From Candidatus Pelagibacter sp. TMED118 (lineage in GTDB: Bacteria; Pseudomonadota; Alphaproteobacteria; Pelagibacterales; Pelagibacteraceae): a stretch of DNA of 12,757 bases. Below the pieces are notes generated by a model. It did not search any database. It saw only the letters and a list, made by a program, of their open reading frames with translations, and was not told where the DNA came from. Location: contig NHFT02000005.1 in NCBI GenBank assembly GCA_002170205.2, positions 68,854-81,610 of the forward strand, read 5' to 3'. How positions within the stretch are numbered: position 1 is the first letter of the stretch; every line of letters starts with the position of its first letter. Shown piece after piece: positions 1-6,275 of this stretch. The translations under genes and the position numbers were made by a program.

Positions 1-172
1 ACTTTTAATACAAAGTGCAATGCCTAGTGCTATTTTAAATTATCTAGTAGGATCTATGTATTCACCAAAACATATAGTTGATAATATTGCCAGTATGATA
101 GTGGTAAGCACAATATTATCTTTTATTACAGTTCCAATAGTAGTATTTTTAGCATTAAAATATTTCATATAA
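1..172 (+). CDS. AEC-family permease, C-terminal fragment
   Basis: This is the end of an open frame that enters from the left (first full codon at base 2) and stops with TAA at 170-172. The 56 residues contain an SAMPSAILNYL stretch followed by a hydrophobic helix (about VVSTILSFITVPIVVFLAL). That arrangement is typical of the last two helices of auxin-efflux-carrier (AEC) family transporters, which are inner-membrane carriers usually of organic acids. The stop overlaps the ATG of the next gene by one base (TAATG), so the two are probably translationally coupled. The substrate cannot be inferred from this fragment. Confidence 0.7.
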   Translation, partial: LLIQSAMPSAILNYLVGSMYSPKHIVDNIASMIVVSTILSFITVPIVVFLALKYFI

Positions 173-948
173 TGACCAAGAAGTTAACTATATTAGGATC
201 TGGAAGCTCTTTAGGCGTTCCAAGAATAGATGGTAATTTTGGTAAATGTAACCCTAAAAATAAAAAAAATCATAGAACTAGATGTTGTGCACATTTAAAA
301 TTTAACGAGATCAATATATTAATTGATACATCACCTGATTTAAGGTTTCAATTATTAAGTAATAAAATTAAAGACGTAAATACAGTTCTATACACACATG
401 CTCACGCAGATCAAACTCACGGTATAAATGATCTAAGAGCATTTTATATTAAGTATAGAAAGAGATTAAATGTTTATGCTGATACATTTACAAGGAAACT
501 TCTCATGTCATCTTTTGGATATTGTTTTAAAAATAAACCTGGGTATCCAGCTATTTTAAAATTGAATAATTTAAAAAAAAAACACATATTTATTTCAAAA
601 AAAAGTAAATTGTTAATCGAACCTATAATGACACAACACGGCCTCATACAAGCCGCAAGTTATTTAATTAACAAAAAAATTTTTTACGGAAGTGATGTGA
701 GTAAAATTTATGATAAAGACTTAAAAAAACTAAAAAAACTTGACTTTTTTATTATAGATTGTTTACGTTATGAATATCACCCGTCTCACTATAATTTAGA
801 TGATGTATTAAGTATAATTAAAATAATAAAGCCGAAGAATACAATTTTAACGAACCTACATAGCAGTGTTGATTATTCCAAATTAAAAAAAATTTTACCA
901 AAAAATATAATCCCTGCTTTCGATGGTATGAAAATTTTATTTAATTAA
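172..948 (+). CDS. MBL-fold metallohydrolase, PhnP-like
   Basis: This 258-residue protein looks like a cytosolic phosphodiesterase-type member of the metallo-beta-lactamase superfamily. The N-terminus (LGSGSSLGVPRIDG, about 8-21) followed by a Cys-rich CNPKNKKNHRTRCC segment (26-39) is typical of the PhnP-like group. Likely metal ligands are His76, His78 and Asp80 (THAHAD), His156 (TQHG), Asp175 (GSDVS) and His230. The usual last His of HxHxDH is Gln81 here, although His83 lies two residues further on. The start ATG overlaps the upstream permease stop by one base. The 3' end overlaps the convergent glutathione peroxidase gene by 12 bp, and I see no terminator hairpin there. In many alphaproteobacteria a protein of this kind is encoded beside metG and tatD. 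Here metG is 7 kb away and no tatD is seen. The family call is firm; the substrate is unknown. Confidence 0.85.
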   Translation: MTKKLTILGSGSSLGVPRIDGNFGKCNPKNKKNHRTRCCAHLKFNEINILIDTSPDLRFQLLSNKIKDVNTVLYTHAHADQTHGINDLRAFYIKYRKRLNVYADTFTRKLLMSSFGYCFKNKPGYPAILKLNNLKKKHIFISKKSKLLIEPIMTQHGLIQAASYLINKKIFYGSDVSKIYDKDLKKLKKLDFFIIDCLRYEYHPSHYNLDDVLSIIKIIKPKNTILTNLHSSVDYSKLKKILPKNIIPAFDGMKILFN

Positions 949-1488
949 CATCTCAATTTTATTTCGTAATTTACTTGAATTGGGTTTTGTAAGTGATGAG
1001 AAAGTATCTTCTACTTTGCCGTTTTTGTTTATTAAAATTTTATAAAAATTCCATTTTGGTACGGCAGATTTACCATAATTTTCTTTTGCCCATTTATATA
1101 TTGCATGTGCATCATTACCTTTTACTTGATAAATAGATGTCATTGGAAATGTTATATTAAAGTTTACTTCACAAAACTCCTTAACTTCTTTTTCACTATC
1201 TTTTTCCTGATTAAAAGTATTGGATGGTACACCCAATACAACAAAATTTTTGTTTTTATATTCATCCCATAATTCTTGAAGACCTGCGTACTGATTTGTA
1301 AATCCACAATAACTAGCTAAATTAACCAGCAATATGACTTTGTTTTTGTATTTATTTAGATTGATATTTTCACCGGTTATTGATTCTATACTAAATTCGT
1401 GAAATAACTTTTCATATTTAGCATTTGCATTTGAAGAAAAAAATATCATTAAAAGTATTAATATTATTTTAACATTTATTCTTAACAT
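937..1488 (-). CDS. Exported glutathione peroxidase family protein (thiol type)
   Basis: This 183-residue protein is a GPx-fold peroxidase that reduces hydroperoxides with a cysteine rather than selenocysteine. Residues 1-23 form a signal peptide: a Lys-containing N-region, a hydrophobic core IILILLMIFF, and an ANA cleavage site before Lys24. Mature action in the periplasm is therefore likely. The catalytic tetrad is visible as Cys61 (ASYCGFT), Gln94 (FNQE), Trp146 and Asn147 (PKWNF). Cys106 (EFCE) matches the resolving Cys of thioredoxin-dependent GPx enzymes in position, suggesting a Cys61-Cys106 disulfide and a thioredoxin-like reductant instead of glutathione. The common FPCNQF block is changed to VPSNTF, so its extra Cys is absent. 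It is the last gene of the minus-strand operon: its ATG directly follows the nhaA stop with no spacer. Confidence 0.88.
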   Translation of the reverse strand: MLRINVKIILILLMIFFSSNANAKYEKLFHEFSIESITGENINLNKYKNKVILLVNLASYCGFTNQYAGLQELWDEYKNKNFVVLGVPSNTFNQEKDSEKEVKEFCEVNFNITFPMTSIYQVKGNDAHAIYKWAKENYGKSAVPKWNFYKILINKNGKVEDTFSSLTKPNSSKLRNKIEMLIK

Positions 1489-2664
1489 TTATTTTTTTTT
1501 TGAAGATAAATACAGTAAAATAAAACCAACTACAGTTGATAATAGTGACCCAGTCAACACTCCAATTTTAACACCGTCCATATACTGCATATTATTGACG
1601 AATGCTAAATTACCAACAAATAAACTCATAGTAAATCCGATCCCGGTTAAAATGCCAACGGCATAAAAACTTACCCAATTCGAGTTATTAGGCAGTGAGG
1701 CAAGTCCAAATTTAATTGATGCATATGAAAAAACAAAAACACCTAGTTGTTTTCCAACAAATAATCCTAATACAATCCCAAGTGGGACCGGCAGCATTAA
1801 AGAGGATAAACTTAATCCCTCTAATGAAACACCCGCATTTGCAAAAGCGAAAAGAGGCATAATCATATATGCTACATAGGGGCTTATAGCGTGCTCTATT
1901 TTAATTAATAAAGAAAAATCATGTTCTTTTTTTCTATGAGGTATGACCGATGCAAGAAGCACCCCAGCAATTGTTGCATGAACACCTGATTCATGTGTAA
2001 AAAACCATAAAAATAAACCTAAAATTAAATATGGAGTAAATTTTTTTACTGAGAATTTATTGAGAACTAGTAATAAGATAAAAGTTATTAACATTAATAA
2101 TAGATATTTTATACTTAAATCTCCAGTATAAAAAAAAGCAATTATAACAATTGCACCAAGATCATCTATGATTGCTAGCGCTGTTAAAAAAACTTTTAAA
2201 GATATTGGAACTCTTGAACCAAGTAATGACAATATACCTATAGAAAAAGCTATGTCTGTAGCAGAAGGAATTGCCCAACCATTTAATGTATTAGGGTTTT
2301 CAAAATTAATATAAATATAAATTAAAGCGGGTACTAACATGCCACCAACTGCACCAATAATTGGTAACATTGCCTGCTTTAGTGAAGATAATTCACCTTG
2401 TAAAAATTCCCTTTTAATTTCCAATGTAACAAAAAAGAAAAAAATTGCCATCAAAGCATCATTTATCCAATGTAGTACACTTAATTTAAGACCAAAATTA
2501 TTTACACCAATAAATAGATATTCATTTAGTGTACTAAAATAATAACTAGATAATTCGGAATTACTAACAATCAAAGCTGCAATAGCACTTATTAATAAAA
2601 GTATACCACTAGCGGCCTCAAGTTTAAAAAACCATTTAAATGGTGATGTAATATAATTTATCAT
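1489..2664 (-). CDS. nhaA: Na+/H+ antiporter NhaA
   Basis: This 391-residue inner-membrane antiporter of the NhaA family exchanges cytoplasmic Na+ or Li+ for external protons. Its length is normal (E. coli NhaA is 388). The ion-binding aspartate pair is Asp167-Asp168 in AIIDDLGAIV. The unwound-helix Asp133 equivalent is Asp137 (SATDIAFSIG). The Lys300 equivalent lies in LFVGKQLGV. About a dozen hydrophobic segments span the sequence, and the SPFKWFFKLEAASGILLL N-terminus is typical. The gene begins immediately after the stop of the zinc-ribbon gene (TAAATG) and ends immediately before the peroxidase ATG, so all three are probably one transcript with re-initiating ribosomes. A sodium-motive role fits a marine cell, but that is inference. 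Confidence 0.96.
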   Translation of the reverse strand: MINYITSPFKWFFKLEAASGILLLISAIAALIVSNSELSSYYFSTLNEYLFIGVNNFGLKLSVLHWINDALMAIFFFFVTLEIKREFLQGELSSLKQAMLPIIGAVGGMLVPALIYIYINFENPNTLNGWAIPSATDIAFSIGILSLLGSRVPISLKVFLTALAIIDDLGAIVIIAFFYTGDLSIKYLLLMLITFILLLVLNKFSVKKFTPYLILGLFLWFFTHESGVHATIAGVLLASVIPHRKKEHDFSLLIKIEHAISPYVAYMIMPLFAFANAGVSLEGLSLSSLMLPVPLGIVLGLFVGKQLGVFVFSYASIKFGLASLPNNSNWVSFYAVGILTGIGFTMSLFVGNLAFVNNMQYMDGVKIGVLTGSLLSTVVGFILLYLSSKKK

Positions 2665-3165
2665 TTAGCTTAACAAATCATTAAAAAATAAAAATAGATC
2701 TTTTAATGTTTCGTACAGATTATTCAATAAGAATTTTATATTGGGAAATAACGGTGTTAAGGCATCTTTGAAGGTATCTAAAACTAATATTAAAGCACCA
2801 AATGATATTAATACAACTAATAATAATTTTACGTAGTTTGTTTTATTAATATTAATTGTTTTGTCATTTTTACTTATAGGTTTTGTTTCAACTTCTTCAT
2901 TTATTTCTGTATATTTTTTTGGATTTAAAATATTATTATCTTTTTTAATAATTTTTTTCTCAATTTTTTTTTCTTTTTTTTCGTTAGTATCAATTATATC
3001 ATTATTATATTTTTCCACAGAAACATCTTTTTGAATGTCTTTAATTTCAGGCACATGAAACCATTTTTTATTACATGATCCACATTGTAGATTTCTACCT
3101 TCTTTAGGTATAAGGCTTTCATTAATCTCAAACTTCTTTTCACACGAAGGACATTCAATAATCAT
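2665..3165 (-). CDS. MJ0042-type zinc-ribbon, single-pass membrane protein
   Basis: This 166-residue protein starts with a small zinc ribbon whose four ligands are Cys5, Cys8, Cys28 and Cys31 (CPSC and CGSC), with the KKWFH ending usual for the MJ0042 zinc-finger class. A Lys/Glu/Asn-rich low-complexity linker follows (about 45-110), then one transmembrane helix (about 112-130, KLLLVVLISFGALILVL), then a short amphipathic tail rich in Leu and Phe. Alphaproteobacteria commonly encode such a protein; its molecular job is not established and I do not assign one. It is the first gene of the zinc-ribbon, nhaA, peroxidase operon. Upstream on the minus strand a TATAAA-like element lies about 7 nt from the ATG, so a very short or absent leader is possible. 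Confidence 0.8.
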   Translation of the reverse strand: MIIECPSCEKKFEINESLIPKEGRNLQCGSCNKKWFHVPEIKDIQKDVSVEKYNNDIIDTNEKKEKKIEKKIIKKDNNILNPKKYTEINEEVETKPISKNDKTININKTNYVKLLLVVLISFGALILVLDTFKDALTPLFPNIKFLLNNLYETLKDLFLFFNDLLS

Positions 3166-3222
3166 TATTACTTTTATAACAGATTCTTCAAAAATTACGT
3201 TGTTTTTGCGACTGATTATGCA

Positions 3223-3250
3223 TTGAAATTAACTATAACTGATGTATTAG
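3223..3250 (+). promoter_or_regulatory. Candidate promoter of the tRNA-Pro operon
   Basis: TTGAAA (3223-3228) and TATTAG (3245-3250) are separated by 16 bp. Each matches the sigma-70 hexamer consensus at four to five positions. The predicted start of transcription is near 3257, just ahead of the tRNA at 3260. In such AT-rich DNA chance matches are frequent; the position relative to the tRNA is the main support. Confidence 0.4.
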
Positions 3251-3259
3251 TTATTTGCA

Positions 3260-3336
<77 letters not shown>

Positions 3337-3341
3337 TTAAT

Positions 3342-3623
3342 ATGAAAAAAGCTAAAATTTATAAACCTTCAAAAACAGCAATGCAATCCGGAATTAAAAA
3401 ATTTGATAAATGGATAATTGAATTTATAACTAATGATACATTGATTAATCCTTTAATGGGGTGGGAGAGCTCTGATGATACATATTCCGAAATCAATCTT
3501 GAATTTTCATCAAAAGATCTTGCTATAGAGTATGCAAAAAAAAATAAAATTGACTATGAAGTTATTGAGCCAAAAAAAAGAAAAGTTATTAAAAAATCAT
3601 ATGCAGATAATTTTCTAAAATAA
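3342..3623 (+). CDS. NADH dehydrogenase accessory subunit, NDUFS4-like
   Basis: This 93-residue protein matches the 'ETC complex I subunit conserved region' family, the alphaproteobacterial counterpart of mitochondrial NDUFS4 (18 kDa/AQDQ). NDUFS4 sits on the peripheral arm of respiratory complex I near the NADH-oxidising module. Visible marks are the AKIYKPSKTAMQSG start (4-17), NPLMGWESSDDT (36-47), a Lys/Glu segment ending in DYEVIEP (71-77) and the YADNF ending (87-91). The presence of this family is itself an argument for an alphaproteobacterium. The ATG lies only five bases after the tRNA-Pro CCA end, leaving no room for a Shine-Dalgarno sequence outside the tRNA. The next gene starts two bases after its stop. 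Confidence 0.92.
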   Translation: MKKAKIYKPSKTAMQSGIKKFDKWIIEFITNDTLINPLMGWESSDDTYSEINLEFSSKDLAIEYAKKNKIDYEVIEPKKRKVIKKSYADNFLK

Positions 3624-3625
3624 AA

Positions 3626-4621
3626 ATGTTTAGGTTTTTTACACAAAATAAATGGTTTTATTGGTCATGGATAGGTAGTTTCATTATTCTTTTTTCATTG
3701 TGGTTTCAGGTGCAAATAGATGTAAAAATAAATGTATGGTTTGGTGATTTTTATGACATGATACAAAAAGCACTCAGTGCACCTAATTCAATAACCATAG
3801 AAGAATATTGGGATAGCTTATTTTCATTTATTACATTGGCAGCTACTTATGTTGGGGTTGCTGTTATAGTTGGTTTTTTTACATCTCATTATCTTTTCAG
3901 ATGGAGAACAGCAATGGTAGAGTGGTATCACAGTGTTTATGATAAAGCACGCAAAATTGAGGGTGCTTCACAACGAGTTCAAGAAGATACTATTAAATTT
4001 TCACGAATAATGGAAACTTTAGGAACAAGTCTGATTGAAGCTGTTATGTTGTTGATTGAATTTACACCTATACTATTCGGATTAAGTATTGGAATACCTA
4101 TATTTTTTTTTGGTGACTGGGAGTATGGTTTAATTACCGGCGCTTTAATTTGGGCAGTTGGTGGTACACTTTTTTTAGTAGGCTTAGGCATTATATTAAG
4201 ATTAGTTGGTGTTGAATATGATTTGCAGAAACAAGAAGCTGCATATAGAAAAATCTTAGTAATTGCCGAGGATGATGGAAATGTAAGACCAAAAACTATA
4301 GATGAACTGTTTAACGAAGTAAGAAAAATACATTTTTTAAGTTACATAAGATATTTATATTTTAATATCGGAAGAATTGCTTATTTGCAGGCAAATGTGT
4401 TATCAGCTTATGTTTTTCTAGCACCTGCCATTGTTGCGGGAGTAGTTACTTTAGGAGTGATGCAACAAATTATAAGAGCATTTAGTAAAGTAGAAGGATC
4501 TATGCAATATATTCTAAAAGCATGGCCAACTATTATTGAGTTAGCAAGTGTTTATAAAAGATTAAGAGAATTTGAGGTAAAACTTAATGAGGTTGAATAT
4601 AAAGAAAAATTTTCTGAGTAA
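3626..4621 (+). CDS. SbmA/BacA-like inner-membrane transporter, short form
   Basis: This 331-residue membrane protein belongs to the SbmA/BacA family. The characterised members import antimicrobial peptides and other amphipathic cargo using the proton gradient; BacA is needed for chronic host infection in rhizobia. Signature blocks are FRWRTAM (91-97), IEGASQRVQEDT (111-122), VEYDLQKQEAAYRK (196-209), the AEDDGNVRP segment (214-222), YLYFNIGRIAYLQ (243-255) and VYKRLREFE (309-317). Helices are clear near 13-30, 67-90, 132-160, 165-193 and 258-285. It lacks roughly the first 75 residues of E. coli SbmA (406 aa), starting at the equivalent of its RWQYWS segment, so one or two N-terminal helices are missing. 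The tight start just after the previous stop supports this as the true start. It lies in a core operon with glpX. Cargo is unknown. Confidence 0.85.
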   Translation: MFRFFTQNKWFYWSWIGSFIILFSLWFQVQIDVKINVWFGDFYDMIQKALSAPNSITIEEYWDSLFSFITLAATYVGVAVIVGFFTSHYLFRWRTAMVEWYHSVYDKARKIEGASQRVQEDTIKFSRIMETLGTSLIEAVMLLIEFTPILFGLSIGIPIFFFGDWEYGLITGALIWAVGGTLFLVGLGIILRLVGVEYDLQKQEAAYRKILVIAEDDGNVRPKTIDELFNEVRKIHFLSYIRYLYFNIGRIAYLQANVLSAYVFLAPAIVAGVVTLGVMQQIIRAFSKVEGSMQYILKAWPTIIELASVYKRLREFEVKLNEVEYKEKFSE

Positions 4622-4624
4622 GAT

Positions 4625-5569
4625 ATGGCTTTAAAAAAAGATATTTTAAATAAATTTACAAATATCACATCAATAGCTGCGGTCTCAGCTTTCAAGTTTA
4701 TTGGTATGAATGACAAAATTAATGCTGATAAAGCAGCCGTTGACTCAATGAGATCAGAGTTAAATAAATTAGATATAAGTGGAAAAATTGTGATTGGTGA
4801 AGGTGAGCTAGATGAAGCACCAATGCTTTTTATAGGCGAAAAGGTTGGCACCGGAAAAGGTATTAACTTAGATATAGCTGTTGACCCAGTTGAAGGTACA
4901 AATTTTGTTGCAAAAAATCTCAATGGAGGACTTTCTGTATTAGCAATAGCCGAAAAAGGTAATTTACTAAACGCACCTGAAACATACATGAATAAAATTG
5001 CAGTGGGGGGCGATGTGCCTAATAATTGTATAGACTTAGACTATTCAATTGAAAAAAATATTAACAATATAGCAGATTTTAAAAGGAAAAAATTGTCAGA
5101 AGTAACAGTTTGTATATTAGATAGACCAAGACATAAAAATATAATCGAAAAGTTAAAAAAAATGGACGTAAAAATTAAACTTTTATCTGATGGTGATATT
5201 TCAGGCGCTCTATTTGTAACTGATAGTAAATATAATGTAGATCTTTTTTTAGGAATAGGGGGTGGGCCAGAAGGTGTACTTGCTGCGTGTGCGCTAGATT
5301 CGTTTGGTTGCTTTTTCCAGGGTAGATTTTTATTCAATGATAAAAAAAGTATATTGAGGGCAAACACAATGGGTATTAAAGATTTAAATAGAAAATATGA
5401 TCTAAAAGATATTGTTAAAGGAGATAGTATTTTTTGTGCCACAGGCATTACAAATAGTGATTTAGTAAATGGGGTAAAATTAAATGAAGATGTATTCATC
5501 ACAGAAACATTTGTGACGCATAAAAATTCGTCAAATAATATAATAATAAACAATATAGCAAAGACTTGA
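4625..5569 (+). CDS. glpX: Class II fructose-1,6-bisphosphatase GlpX
   Basis: This 314-residue cytosolic enzyme hydrolyses fructose-1,6-bisphosphate to fructose-6-phosphate, the committed step of gluconeogenesis. Metal- and substrate-site motifs of the class II (GlpX) family are present: NADKAAVDSMR (33-43), GEGELDEAPMLFIGE (58-72) and DPVEGTN (87-93, with Asp87 and Glu90). Also present are LDRPRH (165-170), GDISGA (190-195) and GGGPEGV with Glu217. Its length is close to the family norm. It follows the SbmA-like gene by three bases and probably ends the tRNA-Pro operon. No terminator hairpin is visible before tRNA-Glu, so read-through into the next unit is possible. No class I enzyme is seen in the window. 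Confidence 0.95.
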   Translation: MALKKDILNKFTNITSIAAVSAFKFIGMNDKINADKAAVDSMRSELNKLDISGKIVIGEGELDEAPMLFIGEKVGTGKGINLDIAVDPVEGTNFVAKNLNGGLSVLAIAEKGNLLNAPETYMNKIAVGGDVPNNCIDLDYSIEKNINNIADFKRKKLSEVTVCILDRPRHKNIIEKLKKMDVKIKLLSDGDISGALFVTDSKYNVDLFLGIGGGPEGVLAACALDSFGCFFQGRFLFNDKKSILRANTMGIKDLNRKYDLKDIVKGDSIFCATGITNSDLVNGVKLNEDVFITETFVTHKNSSNNIIINNIAKT

Positions 5570-5583
5570 TTATTAGCACTTTA

Positions 5584-5589
5584 TACAAT
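5584..5589 (+). promoter_or_regulatory. Candidate -10 element before tRNA-Glu
   Basis: TACAAT matches the -10 consensus at five of six positions and lies 15 bases before the tRNA, giving a predicted transcription start near 5596. No good -35 hexamer sits at normal spacing: TTGATT at 5566-5571 is only 12 bp away. It may be a weak promoter, or the tRNA may also be read from the glpX operon. Confidence 0.3.
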
Positions 5590-5604
5590 AAAAGATCAAT
5601 TTTT

Positions 5605-5679
5605 GGTCCCTTCGTCTATCGGTTAGGACACATGGTTTTCATCCATGAAAGAGGGGTTCGATTCCCCTAGGGACCGCCA
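5605..5679 (+). tRNA. tRNA-Glu (anticodon TTC)
   Basis: This is a complete tRNA of 75 bases including encoded CCA. The acceptor stem pairs GGTCCCT (5605-5611) with AGGGACC (5669-5675), with discriminator G5676 and CCA 5677-5679. The anticodon stem CATGG/CCATG holds the loop TTTTCAT with TTC at 5638-5640. The T arm contains GGGGTTCGATTCCCC. A GIY-YIG ORF starts six bases after the CCA. I find no second copy of the tRNA 3' end in the window, so there is no visible attachment-site duplication. Confidence 0.98.
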
Positions 5680-5685
5680 TAAAAA

Positions 5686-5940
5686 ATGAATTATTTTGTT
5701 TATTTAATCATTAGCAAGGACAAAAATAAGACAATTTCTTATGTAGGATATACTAACAATATTAAAAAAAGAATTTTTTTACATAATTGTGGGAAAGGTG
5801 CAAAATTTACTCGAGGCAGGGAATGGAAGCTGGTTTATAAGCAAAAATATTTATCTAAAGCACATGCGATGAAAGAAGAATATAAATTAAAAAAAAATTA
5901 TTATTTAAGAAGTAAAATTAAACAATTAAAATTAAATTGA
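5686..5940 (+). CDS. GIY-YIG domain protein (UPF0213/YhbQ-like)
   Basis: This 84-residue protein is essentially one GIY-YIG nuclease domain. The two motif strands read VYL (5-7) and YVG (19-21). The conserved Arg is Arg29 (NIKKR), followed by His33-Asn34. GKGAKFTRGR lies at 36-45, and the acidic active-site residue is Glu64 or Glu65 (KEEYKLK). No DNA-binding domain is fused. Members of this group are small stand-alone proteins, some shown to cut DNA; the cellular role is not settled. Its ATG is six bases downstream of tRNA-Glu. Its TGA overlaps the TTG start of the glycosyltransferase (TTGA), which suggests translational coupling. Confidence 0.88.
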   Translation: MNYFVYLIISKDKNKTISYVGYTNNIKKRIFLHNCGKGAKFTRGREWKLVYKQKYLSKAHAMKEEYKLKKNYYLRSKIKQLKLN

Positions 5941-6275
5941 AAATTTCAATATTATTACCATATAAAGAAAATTTCTCTCCAGATTACCCTGGTGCTGTAT
6001 CTATTTATGTTAAGGATACAACTCTGTGCAGCAAATATTATAAAAATATTATAATATACGGAAGTACAAATTATAAAAATAAACTTCTAAAGAATTATTT
6101 TAATTTACCTTTTAAAAAAAAGATTTTTAAAAGTAGCTCAAAGATATATGTTGATTCTTTTCTAAAACAGGAAAAAAAAAGAAAATCTGATATCATAGAA
6201 ATTCATAATAGACCAATATATGTTGATCAAATTAAAAAAAAAAACAAATGCAAAAGTAATATTATATTTTCATAA
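5937..6275 (+). CDS. Glycosyltransferase, N-terminal part before a frameshift
   Basis: This frame encodes the first nucleotide-sugar-type Rossmann half of a GT4-like glycosyltransferase. It starts at a TTG that overlaps the upstream stop (TTGA). Residues 1-28 (KISILLPYKENFSPDYPGA) are a natural start for such a protein, with no better ATG. The homologous reading continues only to Lys102: after the A11 tract at 6234-6244 the frame yields a ten-residue tail and stops at 6275. The sense-making continuation (TNAKVILYFHNDPL) is in the next frame. Removing one A gives a single 704-residue protein, so this and the following entry are one gene. Confidence 0.75.
   Translation: MKISILLPYKENFSPDYPGAVSIYVKDTTLCSKYYKNIIIYGSTNYKNKLLKNYFNLPFKKKIFKSSSKIYVDSFLKQEKKRKSDIIEIHNRPIYVDQIKKKNKCKSNIIFS

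Noticed and set aside
573..582. A10 run in the metallohydrolase gene as a slippage site
   Set aside because: The frame is continuous across it and similar runs occur in several genes, so it is ordinary for this composition.
4552..5553. Long minus-strand ORFs opposite glpX (4552-4989 and 5041-5553)
   Set aside because: They mirror the codon bias of glpX, which has full family motifs; their Ser/Phe/Pro-rich translations match no fold.
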